Assembly: GCF_014646255.1 (NCBI RefSeq)
Contig: NZ_BMNC01000027.1
Coordinates: 1-64,000, forward strand
Direction: 5' to 3'
DNA from: Lentzea pudingi
GTDB lineage: Bacteria > Actinomycetota > Actinomycetes > Mycobacteriales > Pseudonocardiaceae
Length of the DNA: 64,000 nt
The number at the start of each line of letters is the position of its first letter. Position 1 is the first letter of the stretch. This document shows, in pieces, positions 1 to 9,943 of this stretch. A program made the translations under genes and the position numbers. The notes under the pieces were generated by a model. The model did not search any database. It was given only the letters and a program-made list of their open reading frames with translations, and was not told where the DNA came from.

Positions 1-21
1 TACTAATAGGCCGAGGACTTG
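1..21 (+). rRNA. 23S rRNA, 3' end (partial)
   Basis: The first bases read TACTAATAGGCCGAGGACTTG, the typical actinobacterial 23S rRNA 3' terminus. Only the end of the gene is present. The exact last base is estimated, and an 80-nt spacer to 5S follows. Confidence 0.75.
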
Positions 22-102
22 TTACAAAGACGCTACGCATCCACTGTGCGGTTCTGGAAGAACCGAGCGGCATTCCGATCGCCGCAGGTACAACTCCACA
101 GA

Positions 103-221
103 GTTTCGGTGATAATAGCGTTGGGGAAACACCCGGTCCCATTCCGAACCCGGTAGTTAAGCCCTTCTGCGCCGATGGTACTGCACTGGTTACGGTGTGG
201 GAAAGTAGGTCGTCGCCGAAC
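103..221 (+). rRNA. 5S ribosomal RNA
   Basis: The sequence begins GTTTCGGTGATAATAGCG, contains the conserved block CCCATTCCGAACCCGG and ends with the GTAGGTCGTCGCCG region, giving about 119 nt as expected for 5S rRNA. It follows the 23S end by about 80 nt and is followed by a strong hairpin terminator, so it closes an rRNA operon. The ends are placed by similarity and may be off by one or two bases. Confidence 0.92.
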
Positions 222-240
222 ATTCTTTCCAGAAGACCCT

Positions 241-280
241 CGAGGGTCGAGCACTTCGGTGCTCCCCTCGGGGGTTTTTT
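241..280 (+). terminator. rRNA operon terminator
   Basis: CGAGGG-TC-GAGCAC pairs with GTGCTC-CCCTCG across a TTCG tetraloop, followed by six T residues at 275-280. This is a canonical intrinsic terminator directly behind 5S rRNA. Confidence 0.9.
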
Positions 281-323
281 GCGTGCTCGGAATCCCACTT
301 GCGCGCTCTGGTCTGATGGACCC

Positions 324-1151
324 ATGGACGCGGTCGTGCACGTCACGCTGGAATCGTTCGACGCTGCCACCCACGATCGGCTGGCAGCCGATCCGGTGCG
401 GAACACGATGGCCCTCACCTCGCTGGACCGCATCCGCCGCTCGCCGGCCACCGAAGAACCGCCGGTCCTGATCACGTTCCACGACCACGGCGAAGTGGTC
501 GGCTCTCTGGTCCGCACGCCACCCTGGTCGTACCAGGCAGCAGATCTTCCGCTCACCGCGGTGGAACTCGCGGTCGAGGTCGCCGCCAAGATCGATCCGG
601 ACGCCCCCGGCGTCATCGGGCCGCGGGACCGCTCTGAGGCCTTCGCCAAGGCGACGGGCAGGAGCTACCGGGGATCCCTGGCCACCAGGCAGTACCGGTT
701 GGGCACCCTCACACCGCCGACGATCGCCGGCACGAGCCGCATGGCCACCGAAGACGACGTGGAGCTCCTCGGCGCCTGGCGCGAGGCGTTCCTCAACGAG
801 GCCGTCCCCGAAGCACCGGCGGCTCCGGCGACCAAAGCGATGCGCACGTCGGTGCGCCTCGGCCACGGCCACGCGCTCTGGGTGATCGACGGCACACCGG
901 TCGCCTGGGCCGTGGCGAGCCTCCCCCAGGCCGGCATGACGAGGATCGGCCCGGTCTACACCCCGCCAGAACATCGCCGACACGGCTACGGCGCCGCGGT
1001 CAGCGCGATCGCCACGCAGTGGGCGCTGGACCAGGGCGCCACCGAGGTCCTGCTCTTCGCGGACCTGACCAACCCGACCTCGAACTCGATCTACCAACGC
1101 ATCGGCTACGAACCACTCGACGACTGGGCGGAGTTCTGGTGGAAGCACTGA
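324..1151 (+). CDS. GNAT family N-acetyltransferase (first of a tandem pair)
   Basis: A 275-aa cytoplasmic acyltransferase of the GNAT fold, expected to move an acetyl group from acetyl-CoA to an unknown amine. The C-terminal third carries the acetyl-CoA loop (VYTPPEHRRHGYGAA; RRHGYG fits the Q/RxxGxG/A motif) and ends with the usual NxxSNSIYQRIGY segment. The ATG at 324 is preferred because an upstream in-frame start at 195 would run through the 5S rRNA and its terminator. The next gene overlaps its end by 13 bp and is a paralogue with the same architecture, so this looks like a local duplication in one transcription unit. The N-terminal half lacks a recognisable motif. The substrate is unknown. 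Confidence 0.85.
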   Translation: MDAVVHVTLESFDAATHDRLAADPVRNTMALTSLDRIRRSPATEEPPVLITFHDHGEVVGSLVRTPPWSYQAADLPLTAVELAVEVAAKIDPDAPGVIGPRDRSEAFAKATGRSYRGSLATRQYRLGTLTPPTIAGTSRMATEDDVELLGAWREAFLNEAVPEAPAAPATKAMRTSVRLGHGHALWVIDGTPVAWAVASLPQAGMTRIGPVYTPPEHRRHGYGAAVSAIATQWALDQGATEVLLFADLTNPTSNSIYQRIGYEPLDDWAEFWWKH

Positions 1152-1948
1152 GCCACAACGACATCGGGGACTTCCTCGCCGTGGCAGGGGACTTCCTCAA
1201 CGCCGACCCGGTGAACCACAGCGTGCACCTCACCGGACTCGACGCCGCGTTGGAGGGAAGACGGCCGGCTGTCACGCTGATCTCGTTGCACGACAACGGA
1301 ACCGTCGTCGGCGCGGCAACCAGGATGCAGGGCCGGCCGCTGCACGTCGCGGCGATGCCGGCCGCCGCCGCCCCGCTGGTGGCAGAGGTACTGCACGGCC
1401 AGGAGATCGACGAGGTCTCCGGAACCCGGGACCGGGTCGAAGCCTTCCGGAAGGCCTGGCGCACCGGCGGCAGGGAGGTCTACTCCCTGCGCCTGTACCG
1501 GCTGGAGGACCTCGTCGTGCCGGACGTTCCCGGAGAGCCGAGACCCGCGACCCAGGCCGACGACGAGCTGGTCACCGAGTGGTGGGTCCAGTTCGTGGCC
1601 GAGCTCGACGGCCTCCCACGCGGCAAGGCGGAGACACGGATGCGGGACAGCCGGTGGATGTCCGCGGGCCACGTGTTGTGGCTGGTCGACGGAGTCCCGG
1701 TGTCGTGGGCGGCGAGCACCACCCCGGTCGGCGGGGTGTCGCGGGTCGGTCCGGTCTACACCCCGCCCGAACACCGCAGGAACGGCTACGCGGCCGTTGT
1801 CACCGCGGCGATCAGCCAGTGGGCGTACGGCGAAGGCGCCGACCACGTCGTGCTGACCGCGGATCTCGCCAACCCGACGGCGAACTCCGTCTACCAGGGC
1901 ATCGGCTTCCGCGCGGTCTCCGACTGGTCCGAGTACCGCTGGGACTAA
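1139..1948 (+). CDS. GNAT family N-acetyltransferase (second of a tandem pair)
   Basis: A 269-aa paralogue of the preceding gene. Both share VGPVYTPPEHRRxGY, the SQWA/TQWA helix and a (T/S)NS(I/V)YQxIG ending, so it is a GNAT acyltransferase of unknown substrate. The GTG at 1139 is chosen because it overlaps the upstream stop by 13 bp and has a purine-rich GGGCGGAG just before it. A longer reading from 1019 would lie inside the upstream gene and encodes low-complexity sequence unlike the paralogue. The stop overlaps the end of the convergent Lrp gene by 4 bp. Confidence 0.85.
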   Translation: MEALSHNDIGDFLAVAGDFLNADPVNHSVHLTGLDAALEGRRPAVTLISLHDNGTVVGAATRMQGRPLHVAAMPAAAAPLVAEVLHGQEIDEVSGTRDRVEAFRKAWRTGGREVYSLRLYRLEDLVVPDVPGEPRPATQADDELVTEWWVQFVAELDGLPRGKAETRMRDSRWMSAGHVLWLVDGVPVSWAASTTPVGGVSRVGPVYTPPEHRRNGYAAVVTAAISQWAYGEGADHVVLTADLANPTANSVYQGIGFRAVSDWSEYRWD

Positions 1949-2439
1949 CCCAACAGCTCGGCGGACAACGGCCGGTTCCGGACGTGCGACGAGAACACGA
2001 GCGAAGTCGTGGTGTCGCCGTACCGCTGCATCACCTCGACGAGCTCCTCCAACTCCACCATCGACCGGCAGACGACCCGCAACAGCCAGCAGTCGTCGCC
2101 GGTGACGTGGTCGGCGTCGAGGACCTGCGGCAGCACCAGCACCTGCGTGCGGAACCGCGGTGTGTCGAGCGACCGCACCCGCACCCGCACGATCGACTCG
2201 ATCGGCAGGCCCAGCCGCGAGGGCGACACCACGGCGGTGAAGCCGGTGATCACGCCCAGTGACTCCAGGCGCCGGACCCGTTCGGTGACGGCCGGCGCGG
2301 ACAGCGACACCTCGCGGCCCAGCGCGGTGAACGACATCCGCCCGTCCTGCTGCAGCAGCGACAGGATCTTCCAGTCCACAGCGTCGAGTTCCACCTGGAA
2401 ATCATAGGGAGATCGGGCCGGACGCCTGGACTTCCGCAT
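1945..2439 (-). CDS. Lrp/AsnC family transcriptional regulator
   Basis: A 164-aa DNA-binding protein. Residues about 18-70 form the AsnC-type winged helix (LDAVDWKILSLLQQDGRMS, then a recognition helix around LSAPAVTERVRRLE). Residues 80-155 form the RAM/Lrp effector domain (HVTGDDCWLLRV contains the usual G-D-x-D/C-x-L pattern). Such proteins are octameric amino-acid-responsive regulators. It is divergent from the broken rhodanese gene with only 35 bp between starts, so it may have regulated that gene or itself. The start could be the ATG at 2439 or a later GTG before ELDAVDW. Confidence 0.88.
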   Translation of the reverse strand: MRKSRRPARSPYDFQVELDAVDWKILSLLQQDGRMSFTALGREVSLSAPAVTERVRRLESLGVITGFTAVVSPSRLGLPIESIVRVRVRSLDTPRFRTQVLVLPQVLDADHVTGDDCWLLRVVCRSMVELEELVEVMQRYGDTTTSLVFSSHVRNRPLSAELLG

Positions 2440-2474
2440 GTCGTACCGGCGACCGTCCCAGCAGGATCAAGAGC

Positions 2475-2899
2475 ATGACGAACGCACTGCGCTTCCCCGC
2501 CGCCGACCCGTCCACCGCGGCTGCCCACTTCGCCGCCGAGCTGGCGTTCGAGGCAGACCCCGACGACGTGCACCGCGACCTGCTCGACGGGAACACCCGC
2601 GGTTACGTGCTCGTGGAGACGCGTGCCCCGGAAGCGTTTGCGCAGGCCCCGGTGCGATCAACCTGCCCTACCGCGACCTGCCGGCCGTCCTCGACCTCGA
2701 CCCCGACCTGGTCTACATCTGCTACTGCGAGAGCTTCCAGTGCAACGCGGCGACCAAAGGGGCACTCGCGCTCGCCGAACGCGGCTACCGCGTGAAGCGG
2801 CTGTCCGGTGGCATCACGGCCTGGCGGGACGCGGGGTACCCGGTCGAGACAGATCACCTGATCGGGTCAGGCGTATCGAAGGTCGCGTGTCACTGCTGA
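2475..2899 (+). pseudogene. Rhodanese-domain sulfurtransferase, frameshifted
   Basis: The N-terminal half reads in one frame from ATG 2475 (MTNALRFPAADPSTAAAHFA... to ETRAPEAFAQ). The C-terminal half continues in another frame (GAINLPYRDLPAVLDLDPD..., then the CYCESFQCNAA active-site loop and LSGGITAWRDAGYPVE). The break is near 2643, exactly where rhodaneses have a GHVPGA motif. The sequence GCGCAGGCCCCGGTGCG is 7 nt shorter than that motif needs, so a 7-nt deletion is the simplest reading. The catalytic cysteine region is intact but out of frame with the start. A sequencing error is the alternative. The gene is divergent from the Lrp regulator. Confidence 0.8.
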
Positions 2900-2924
2900 C
2901 GGGAACCCACCTAGGCTCAAGTGC

Positions 2925-3680
2925 GTGAACGCACCACGCCTGCTCGTTCTGCAGCCCTCCGAGTCGGATCCGCTCGCGAAGCTCGGCGGTTGGCTCGAAG
3001 CCGAAGGCATCGAGCTCGACCTCGTGCGGCTCAAGAGCGAGCCCGCGCCGGAGAATCTCGACGGCTACCAGGGCGTCATCTGCCTCGGCGGCGAGATGGG
3101 CGCGCTCGACGACCTCGACCACCCGTGGCTCGCGGACGCCCGCCGGTTGCTGTCGAGTGCCGTGTCGAAGCGGCTGCCCACCCTGGCGATCTGCCTCGGC
3201 GCGCAGCTGCTCGCGGCCGCCACCGGTGGCCAGGTCCGCAAGGGGCCGCAGGGGCCGGAGGTCGGGGTGCTGCTGGTGGCGAAGCGCGACGCCGCCGCGA
3301 ACGACCCGTTGTTCGCCGACCTGCCGTTCACGCCCGACGTGCTGCAGTTCCACAACGACGAGGTGCACCTGCTGCCGCCCGGCGCGGAGCAGCTCGCGGC
3401 TTCCCCGAAATATCCGAATCAGGCGTTTCGGGTGGGAGAGAGCGCTTACGGCCTGCAGTTCCACATCGAGACGACCCCGGAAATCGTCTTGAACTGGGCG
3501 GCTAAGGATCCTGAATCGGCGTCCTGTGCGCGAGGTCACCACTTCGACCAGGAGTTCCTCGAGGAAGCGCATCGAGACTTCGAGGAGGTGTGGCAGCCGT
3601 TCGTCGCCCGATTCGCGAAACTCGTTCGGGGAGAACTGTTGCCCGCCTTCGGTTCGGGCGCACAACTTCCGTTGGTGTGA
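2925..3680 (+). CDS. Class I glutamine amidotransferase (GMP-synthase-like GATase1)
   Basis: A 251-aa stand-alone GATase domain that would hydrolyse glutamine to supply ammonia, or act as a related hydrolase. The nucleophile elbow AICLGAQLLA and the later catalytic His/Glu pair in LQFHIETTPEIV are both visible, as is the early CLGGEMGALDD segment. The length is typical of the actinobacterial GMP-synthase-like family. The GTG at 2925 has no clear ribosome site but has TAGGCT at 2912-2917 just upstream, which suggests a leaderless mRNA. No ATP-pyrophosphatase partner lies next to it, so the physiological acceptor is unknown. Confidence 0.85.
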   Translation: MNAPRLLVLQPSESDPLAKLGGWLEAEGIELDLVRLKSEPAPENLDGYQGVICLGGEMGALDDLDHPWLADARRLLSSAVSKRLPTLAICLGAQLLAAATGGQVRKGPQGPEVGVLLVAKRDAAANDPLFADLPFTPDVLQFHNDEVHLLPPGAEQLAASPKYPNQAFRVGESAYGLQFHIETTPEIVLNWAAKDPESASCARGHHFDQEFLEEAHRDFEEVWQPFVARFAKLVRGELLPAFGSGAQLPLV

Positions 3681-3766
3681 CGTTACTTTCGTAGGTTTTA
3701 AGACATCCTCCGTTGGCGGTACCGTAATCTCCTGGACAGCTTGTTCGATCCAGCCGGAGGATCACT

Positions 3767-4896
<1,130 letters not shown>

Positions 4897-4900
<4 letters not shown>

Positions 4901-5082
4901 AGGTCGACTGGGAGGCGCTGCTCCAGGTCTTCGGCGCCACGCTGCTGGTCACGGTTCTGGTCGTGACGCTGTTCGTCGTCGGCATCCGCGCACTGTCGGG
5001 TGACAAGAAGGTGCCCGCGTACGCGAGCTTCGCCGGGTGCGTCGCCGTCGTGCTCTACGGGCTCTCACTGATCGTCTTCTAG
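4897..5082 (+). CDS. Small membrane protein coupled to the PiT gene
   Basis: A 61-aa protein with two hydrophobic segments (about residues 8-28 and 44-61) separated by a short charged loop with DKK. Its ATG overlaps the TGA of the phosphate transporter (ATGA), so the two are almost certainly translated together. It may be an accessory subunit of the transporter, but no function can be read from the sequence. Confidence 0.75.
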
Positions 5083-5111
5083 ACGTGTGAGGGCATTAGG
5101 GTTGGCTCACG

Positions 5112-8012
5112 ATGAGCGAACCAGTCCGCCACGCGTCACCAGCAAGATTCGGTCTCACCGAGCCGCGCAGCGAGGAAGTGCTGCGCGCGCTCGGCCTGTG
5201 GGCTGACCGCAGGCCCACCGAGGGCTCCGAGCCGGTGCACTCGGCGTTCTCCCGCTGCCCTGATCCCGACCTCGCGCTGCGTGGCTTGGAGCGCCTCCAA
5301 GCCGTTGCCGACTGGGACGCCCTGTCGGCCGCGCTGCACGAGGACGTCGTGGTGCGCGGGCGCCTGCTCGCCGTGCTCGGCTCGTCCACCGCCCTGTCGG
5401 ACTTCCTCGTCGCGAACCCCGAACGGTGGTGCTCGCTGACCGAGGACGTCGACGTGTCGCTGGAGCTCGCGGACGGCGACGTGCTGCGCACGGAGTACCG
5501 GGCGAAGTTGCTGCTCGTCGCGGCGAACGACCTCGCGCACGTCGTCGAGGCCGAGTTGCCGTTCGTCCCGTACGACACGGTGGCGGCACAGCTGTCCGAT
5601 TTGGCCGTGTCGGCGCTGCGGGCGTCGTTGAAGCTCGCCGCGGAGAAGGTGAACGGGGCGGACCGCTGCCGGCTCGCGGTGATCGCGATGGGCAAGTGCG
5701 GTGCGAACGAGCTGAACTACGTGAGCGACGTCGACGTCGTGTTCGTCGCCGAGGGCGACCTGGGCGTGGCGACCCGCCTCGCCAGCACGTTGATGCAGAT
5801 CGCCGGCCAGTCGTGCTTCGAGGTCGACGCGGCGCTGCGGCCGGAGGGCAAGGCCGGTGCGCTGGTCCGGACGTTGGACGGGCACGCGTCGTACTACAAG
5901 AAGTGGGCGCGGACCTGGGAGTTCCAGGCGCTGCTGAAGGCACGGCCGGTCGCCGGGGACGCCGAGCTGGGGCAGGCGTACCTCGACGTCGTGCGGCCGT
6001 ACGTGTGGACGGCCGCCGAGCGCGAGAACTTCGTCGAGGACGTGCAGGCGATGCGGCGCCGGGTCGAGGACCACGTGCCTTCCGGGCTGGCCGACCGCGA
6101 GCTGAAGCTGGGCCGCGGTGGTCTGCGCGACGTCGAGTTCGCGGTGCAGTTGCTGCAACTCGTGCACGGGCGTTCCGATGAGGACCTGCGCATCCAGGCG
6201 ACGACGGCGGCGCTGGCCGCGTTGGGCCAGGGCGGGTACGTCGGACGTGACGACGCGGCGGACTTCGGGCGTTCGTACCGGTTCCTGCGCACGTTGGAGC
6301 ACCGGCTCCAGCTGCAGCGCATGCTGCGGACGCACCTCTTCCCGGCCGACGACGACGCGTCGGCGTTGCGGTGGCTGGCGCGGTCGGTGGGGCTGGCGGC
6401 GGACGGACGCAAGTCCGAGGGGCAGGTGTTGCTCGCGGAGTTCCGCAAGCACGCCAACCAGGTCCGGCGGCTGCACGAGAAGCTGTTCTACCGGCCGCTG
6501 CTGCAGTCCGTGGCGGGCGTGCCGACCGAGGCGTTGCGGCTCACCACCAAGGAGGCCGTGGCCCGGCTGGCCGCGTTGGGCTACACGTCGCCCGACGGCG
6601 CGTTGCGGCACATCCAGGCGCTGACGCACGGGATGTCGCGGCGGGCTCGCATCCAGGGCGCGCTGCTGCCGGTGCTGCTCGACCTCTTCGCCGGCACGCC
6701 CGATCCGGACGGCGGGCTGCTCGCGTACCGGAAGGTGTCCGAGGCGCTCGCGGAAACCCCCTGGTACCTCAGGCTGTTGCGCGACGAGGGCGCGGTCGTC
6801 GAACGGCTCGCGGCGCTGCTGGGCACCTCGCGGTTCGTGCCGGACCTGCTCGTGCGCGCGCCGGAAGTGTTGCGGCTCCTGGCGGACACCGACGCCCTTG
6901 TTGGCGGAGATCCGCACTCGATCGGGAAACCCTTGCGCAGCGCCGTTTCCCGGTACGGCGACGCGGCCAGGGCGATCGCGGCCGCACGATCGTTGCGGCG
7001 TCACGAGATGCTCCGGATCGCCGCCGCGGACCTGCTGGGGTTCATGCCGTTGGCAACGGTGTGCGTCTCGCTGTCCGAGGTGTGGGGTTCGGTGCTGCAG
7101 AGCGCCCTGGACGCGGCGGTGCGCGCGTCCGGTGAGCCCGTGGCCGCGTTGTCCGTGATCGGCATGGGCCGGCTCGGCGGGCACGAGCTCGGGTACGGCT
7201 CGGACGCGGACGTGCTGTTCGTGTGCCGGCCGTTCGAGGGCGTGTCCGACTCCGAGGCGGCGAAGTGGGCGAGCGGCGTCGTCGAGAAGATCCGGCGGCT
7301 GCTCGGCGCGCCGTCGCAGGACCCGCCGCTGCAGGTCGACGCCGATCTGCGGCCGGAGGGCAAGCAGGGGCCGCTGGTGCGGACGCTCGAGTCGTACCGT
7401 GCGTACTACCGGCAGTGGGCCGAGATCTGGGAGAAACAGGCGCTGCTGCGGGCCCGTTTCATCGCGGGTGACGCCGCCCTGGGAGCCGAGTTCGAGGCGT
7501 TGATCGAGCCGCTGCGCTACCCGGCCGACGGCCTGGACGCGGCGTCCGTGCGGGAGATCCGGCGGATCAAGGCACGGGTCGACGCGGAACGGCTGCCGCG
7601 CGGCGCTGACCCGGGCACGCACACCAAGCTCGGCCGCGGCGGGCTCGCGGACGTCGAGTGGACCGTGCAGTTGTTGCAGCTGCAGCACTCCGGCGCCGTG
7701 CCCGGCCTGCGCACACCGTCCACAATGGCCGCGATGGAGGCCGCCGTCTCCGCCGGTCTGCTGGCCGCGGAGGACGCCGCCGCGCTGACCGCCGCGTGGA
7801 ACCTCGCGACGCAGGCGCGCAACGCCGTGATGTTGGTGCGGGGCAAGGCTTCTGATCAACTGCCGACGTCCGGGCGCGATCTCGTCGCGGTCGCGTCGGT
7901 GATGGGCCACGGGCCCGGCGGCGATCCTGGGGAGTTCGTGGAGGAATACCGCAGGACCACTCGTCGTGCACGTGCGGTGGCGGAGCGTGTCTTCTACGGT
8001 GAGAAACCGTGA
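5112..8012 (+). CDS. glnE: Bifunctional glutamine synthetase adenylyltransferase/adenylyl-removing enzyme
   Basis: A 966-aa enzyme that adenylylates and deadenylylates the regulatory tyrosine of glutamine synthetase to match nitrogen supply. Two nucleotidyltransferase domains are visible. The N-terminal one has CGANELNYVSDVDVVFV near residue 195 and the C-terminal one LGGHELGYGSDADVLFV near residue 690, each with the GxxEL...SDxD pattern. Each is followed by a linker motif (LGRGGLRDVEF and LGRGGLADVEW). The length fits actinobacterial GlnE. Its substrate glnA lies 3 kb downstream in the opposite orientation, as in mycobacteria. The stop overlaps the next gene's GTG. Confidence 0.96.
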   Translation: MSEPVRHASPARFGLTEPRSEEVLRALGLWADRRPTEGSEPVHSAFSRCPDPDLALRGLERLQAVADWDALSAALHEDVVVRGRLLAVLGSSTALSDFLVANPERWCSLTEDVDVSLELADGDVLRTEYRAKLLLVAANDLAHVVEAELPFVPYDTVAAQLSDLAVSALRASLKLAAEKVNGADRCRLAVIAMGKCGANELNYVSDVDVVFVAEGDLGVATRLASTLMQIAGQSCFEVDAALRPEGKAGALVRTLDGHASYYKKWARTWEFQALLKARPVAGDAELGQAYLDVVRPYVWTAAERENFVEDVQAMRRRVEDHVPSGLADRELKLGRGGLRDVEFAVQLLQLVHGRSDEDLRIQATTAALAALGQGGYVGRDDAADFGRSYRFLRTLEHRLQLQRMLRTHLFPADDDASALRWLARSVGLAADGRKSEGQVLLAEFRKHANQVRRLHEKLFYRPLLQSVAGVPTEALRLTTKEAVARLAALGYTSPDGALRHIQALTHGMSRRARIQGALLPVLLDLFAGTPDPDGGLLAYRKVSEALAETPWYLRLLRDEGAVVERLAALLGTSRFVPDLLVRAPEVLRLLADTDALVGGDPHSIGKPLRSAVSRYGDAARAIAAARSLRRHEMLRIAAADLLGFMPLATVCVSLSEVWGSVLQSALDAAVRASGEPVAALSVIGMGRLGGHELGYGSDADVLFVCRPFEGVSDSEAAKWASGVVEKIRRLLGAPSQDPPLQVDADLRPEGKQGPLVRTLESYRAYYRQWAEIWEKQALLRARFIAGDAALGAEFEALIEPLRYPADGLDAASVREIRRIKARVDAERLPRGADPGTHTKLGRGGLADVEWTVQLLQLQHSGAVPGLRTPSTMAAMEAAVSAGLLAAEDAAALTAAWNLATQARNAVMLVRGKASDQLPTSGRDLVAVASVMGHGPGGDPGEFVEEYRRTTRRARAVAERVFYGEKP

Positions 8013-8941
8013 AAGCCATCGCGTACGACCGGTTCGGTGACGCCGAGGTCATGTCGTTGCAGGAGCTGCCCGACCCGCTGGTCGGGCCTGACCAGGTCCT
8101 GGTGGAGGTGCGCGCGGCCGGGGTGAACCCGGTGGACTACAAGGTCAGAGCCGGATATCTGCAGGGGCTGATCCCGCACCACCTGCCGCTGATCCCGGGC
8201 TGGGACGTGTCCGGGGTCGTGCGGGCCGTCGGCATCGGTGTGCACGAGTGGAAGCCGGGCGACGAGGTGCTCGCGTACGCGCGCAAGGACCACGTCCAGT
8301 TCGGTTCCTACGCCGAGCTGATCTCGGTGCCGGTCCGGATGCTCGCGCGCAAACCGTCCACCGTGGACTTCGTGACCGCGGCCGCGTTGCCCCTGGCGGG
8401 GCTCACGGCGCTGCAGGCGTTGAAGGTCGTCGGCACCGGTTCCGGCGACGTCGTCCTGGTGCACGCGGCCGCCGGCGGGGTAGGGCACGTCCAGGTGCAG
8501 ATCGCACGGGAGCTGGGTGCCTCGCGGGTCATCGGCACCGCGTCGCCGCGCAACCACGAGTTCGTGCGGTCGCTCGGGGCCGAACCGGTCGCCTACGGTG
8601 ACGCGCTGGTCGACGCGGTCGCGGAGCTGGTCGGCGGCGACGGCCAGGTCGACGTGGTGGTGGACAACGCGGGCGGGCTCGCGTTCGACCAGTCGTTGCG
8701 GCTGGTGCGCGACCGGGCGCGGATGACGTCCATTGTGGACGGGGCGCGGGCGCTGGAGAGCGGCGTGGTCAACACGTGGGCGCGACCCGACGCCGGGCAG
8801 ACGCAGTGGCTGGCGGACCTGGTCGCGGACGGGCGGCTGCGCGTCGAGGTGCAGCAGACGTTTCCGTTGGCAGAGGCCGTGAAGGCGCACAAGCTGCTCG
8901 AAGGTGGCCACGTACGAGGAAAAGTCGTACTGACCGTCTGA
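8009..8941 (+). CDS. NADP-dependent quinone oxidoreductase-like (MDR superfamily)
   Basis: A 310-aa zinc-less medium-chain dehydrogenase/reductase. The N-terminal GroES-like domain has VRAAGVNPVDYKVRAG and PLIPGWDVSGVV. The Rossmann domain has LVHAAAGGVGHVQVQIA, the AAxGGVG nucleotide-binding pattern of quinone oxidoreductases, and the protein ends HVRGKVVLTV. It should reduce quinones or enones with NADPH. The GTG start overlaps the glnE stop (GTGA), so it is co-transcribed with glnE, although no nitrogen role is evident. The codons at 8732-8742 hold one copy of the CCAYTGTGGAC motif. Confidence 0.9.
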   Translation: MKAIAYDRFGDAEVMSLQELPDPLVGPDQVLVEVRAAGVNPVDYKVRAGYLQGLIPHHLPLIPGWDVSGVVRAVGIGVHEWKPGDEVLAYARKDHVQFGSYAELISVPVRMLARKPSTVDFVTAAALPLAGLTALQALKVVGTGSGDVVLVHAAAGGVGHVQVQIARELGASRVIGTASPRNHEFVRSLGAEPVAYGDALVDAVAELVGGDGQVDVVVDNAGGLAFDQSLRLVRDRARMTSIVDGARALESGVVNTWARPDAGQTQWLADLVADGRLRVEVQQTFPLAEAVKAHKLLEGGHVRGKVVLTV

Positions 8942-8957
8942 AATCTTCATGTATTTC

Positions 8958-9001
8958 TTCAGGTTTGGGGGCACGCCTCGCGGCGTGCCCCCAAACCTGA
9001 A
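8958..9001. terminator. Bidirectional terminator between convergent genes
   Basis: An uninterrupted 20-bp stem (arms 8958-8977 and 8982-9001) with a TCGC loop lies between the convergent oxidoreductase and the 9006-9239 gene. Neither side has a long T run, which is common for actinobacterial terminators. Confidence 0.8.
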
Positions 9002-9005
9002 CCGC

Positions 9006-9239
9006 TCAGTCCTCGTCGGAGTCGGGGTCCACCGCGGGTGCGCTGGTGTAGATCTCGACGACCCACTCCTCCTCCAACGCTTCCGCGTCGTCGACGTCGG
9101 GCACGAGCCGGTTGTAGACGCGGACACCGAGGTCGAGCACGTCAGCGGCCTGAACCGCTTCGAGCGCGTCCGGCGCCGAGTCGAAGATGTGGGTGGTGAG
9201 CAGCTGCGGAGCCGTGAATTCGGCGACATCTTGAGACAC
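9006..9239 (-). CDS. Small acidic hypothetical protein
   Basis: A 77-aa soluble, acidic protein (starts MSQDVAEFTAPQLL, ends AVDPDSDED). No motif, signal or membrane segment is recognised. The ATG at 9239 is close to the divergent start region of the secreted protein at 9338. The terminator behind it and normal codon use support a real gene, but the function is unknown. Confidence 0.6.
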   Translation of the reverse strand: MSQDVAEFTAPQLLTTHIFDSAPDALEAVQAADVLDLGVRVYNRLVPDVDDAEALEEEWVVEIYTSAPAVDPDSDED

Positions 9240-9337
9240 GCGCGGACCCTAGCGCATTGACGTTTCACCCAATCGAGATGAGACTGGGCGCGCTCAGCGG
9301 GGGAGCTGTAGTTGTCGGGGGTCTAGCAGAGGAAGTC

Positions 9338-9913
9338 ATGCAGCATCGCAGGGTCACGCGCCGAGGAAAGACCGTGATCGCCATCGCGGGCGTGGCTGCC
9401 GGGGTGCTCGCACTACTCGGTGTGATCGAATATGCACTGAGTGGCAACAACTCCGCCGCCCAGCCCAACGTCACCGCCACGACGACCACGTCGAACGGCG
9501 TCGAAACCCCTGATGGCGCACTGGAAACGACAGAGCCGTCAGCGGAGACCAAGGTCACGACGGGCTCGTTCAAGCAGCAGCGCGGCATGCTGACCATAGA
9601 GGTCACTCGCGTAGAAGCCGCGAACAACCGCGTGAAGCTCTTCGTGACGGCCACGAACGCCTCCCAGGCCAGGATGACCCTCCCCGTCGTCGGCATCGCC
9701 GTCGTGGACGATCTGAACCGCACCTACGCGGCATCGAGCAGCAAGTGGGACGGCCTCGTCACGCAGGGCACCACGACCTCGGGCACCGTCGTGCTCGATG
9801 AGAAGCTCGGCACCGGTGTGAACTCGCTCACGCTGACGTTCGGCTCGATCTCCGGCCAGTTCGCCCCGACCGGCGCCGCGATCACGGTCACCGGAATCCC
9901 GCTGCCGAAGTGA
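9338..9913 (+). CDS. Membrane-anchored extracellular protein (DUF4352-like)
   Basis: A 191-aa protein with a basic N-terminus (MQHRRVTRRGK), one hydrophobic segment (VIAIAGVAAGVLALLGV) and a Thr/Ser-rich linker (TATTTTSNG). A C-terminal beta-rich domain has the NRVKLFVTATNAS pattern seen in DUF4352/telokin-like domains. It is probably anchored in the membrane with the domain outside. The ATG at 9338 is preferred over a start at 9257 because AGAGGAAG precedes it and the anchor then starts cleanly. Function unknown. Confidence 0.7.
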   Translation: MQHRRVTRRGKTVIAIAGVAAGVLALLGVIEYALSGNNSAAQPNVTATTTTSNGVETPDGALETTEPSAETKVTTGSFKQQRGMLTIEVTRVEAANNRVKLFVTATNASQARMTLPVVGIAVVDDLNRTYAASSSKWDGLVTQGTTTSGTVVLDEKLGTGVNSLTLTFGSISGQFAPTGAAITVTGIPLPK

Positions 9914-9943
9914 TTTTCTGACCACATCGGGTACGCCTGGTGC

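Noticed and set aside
5136..7910. 924-codon minus-strand frame opposite glnE
   Set aside because: Shadow frame of a well-supported gene.
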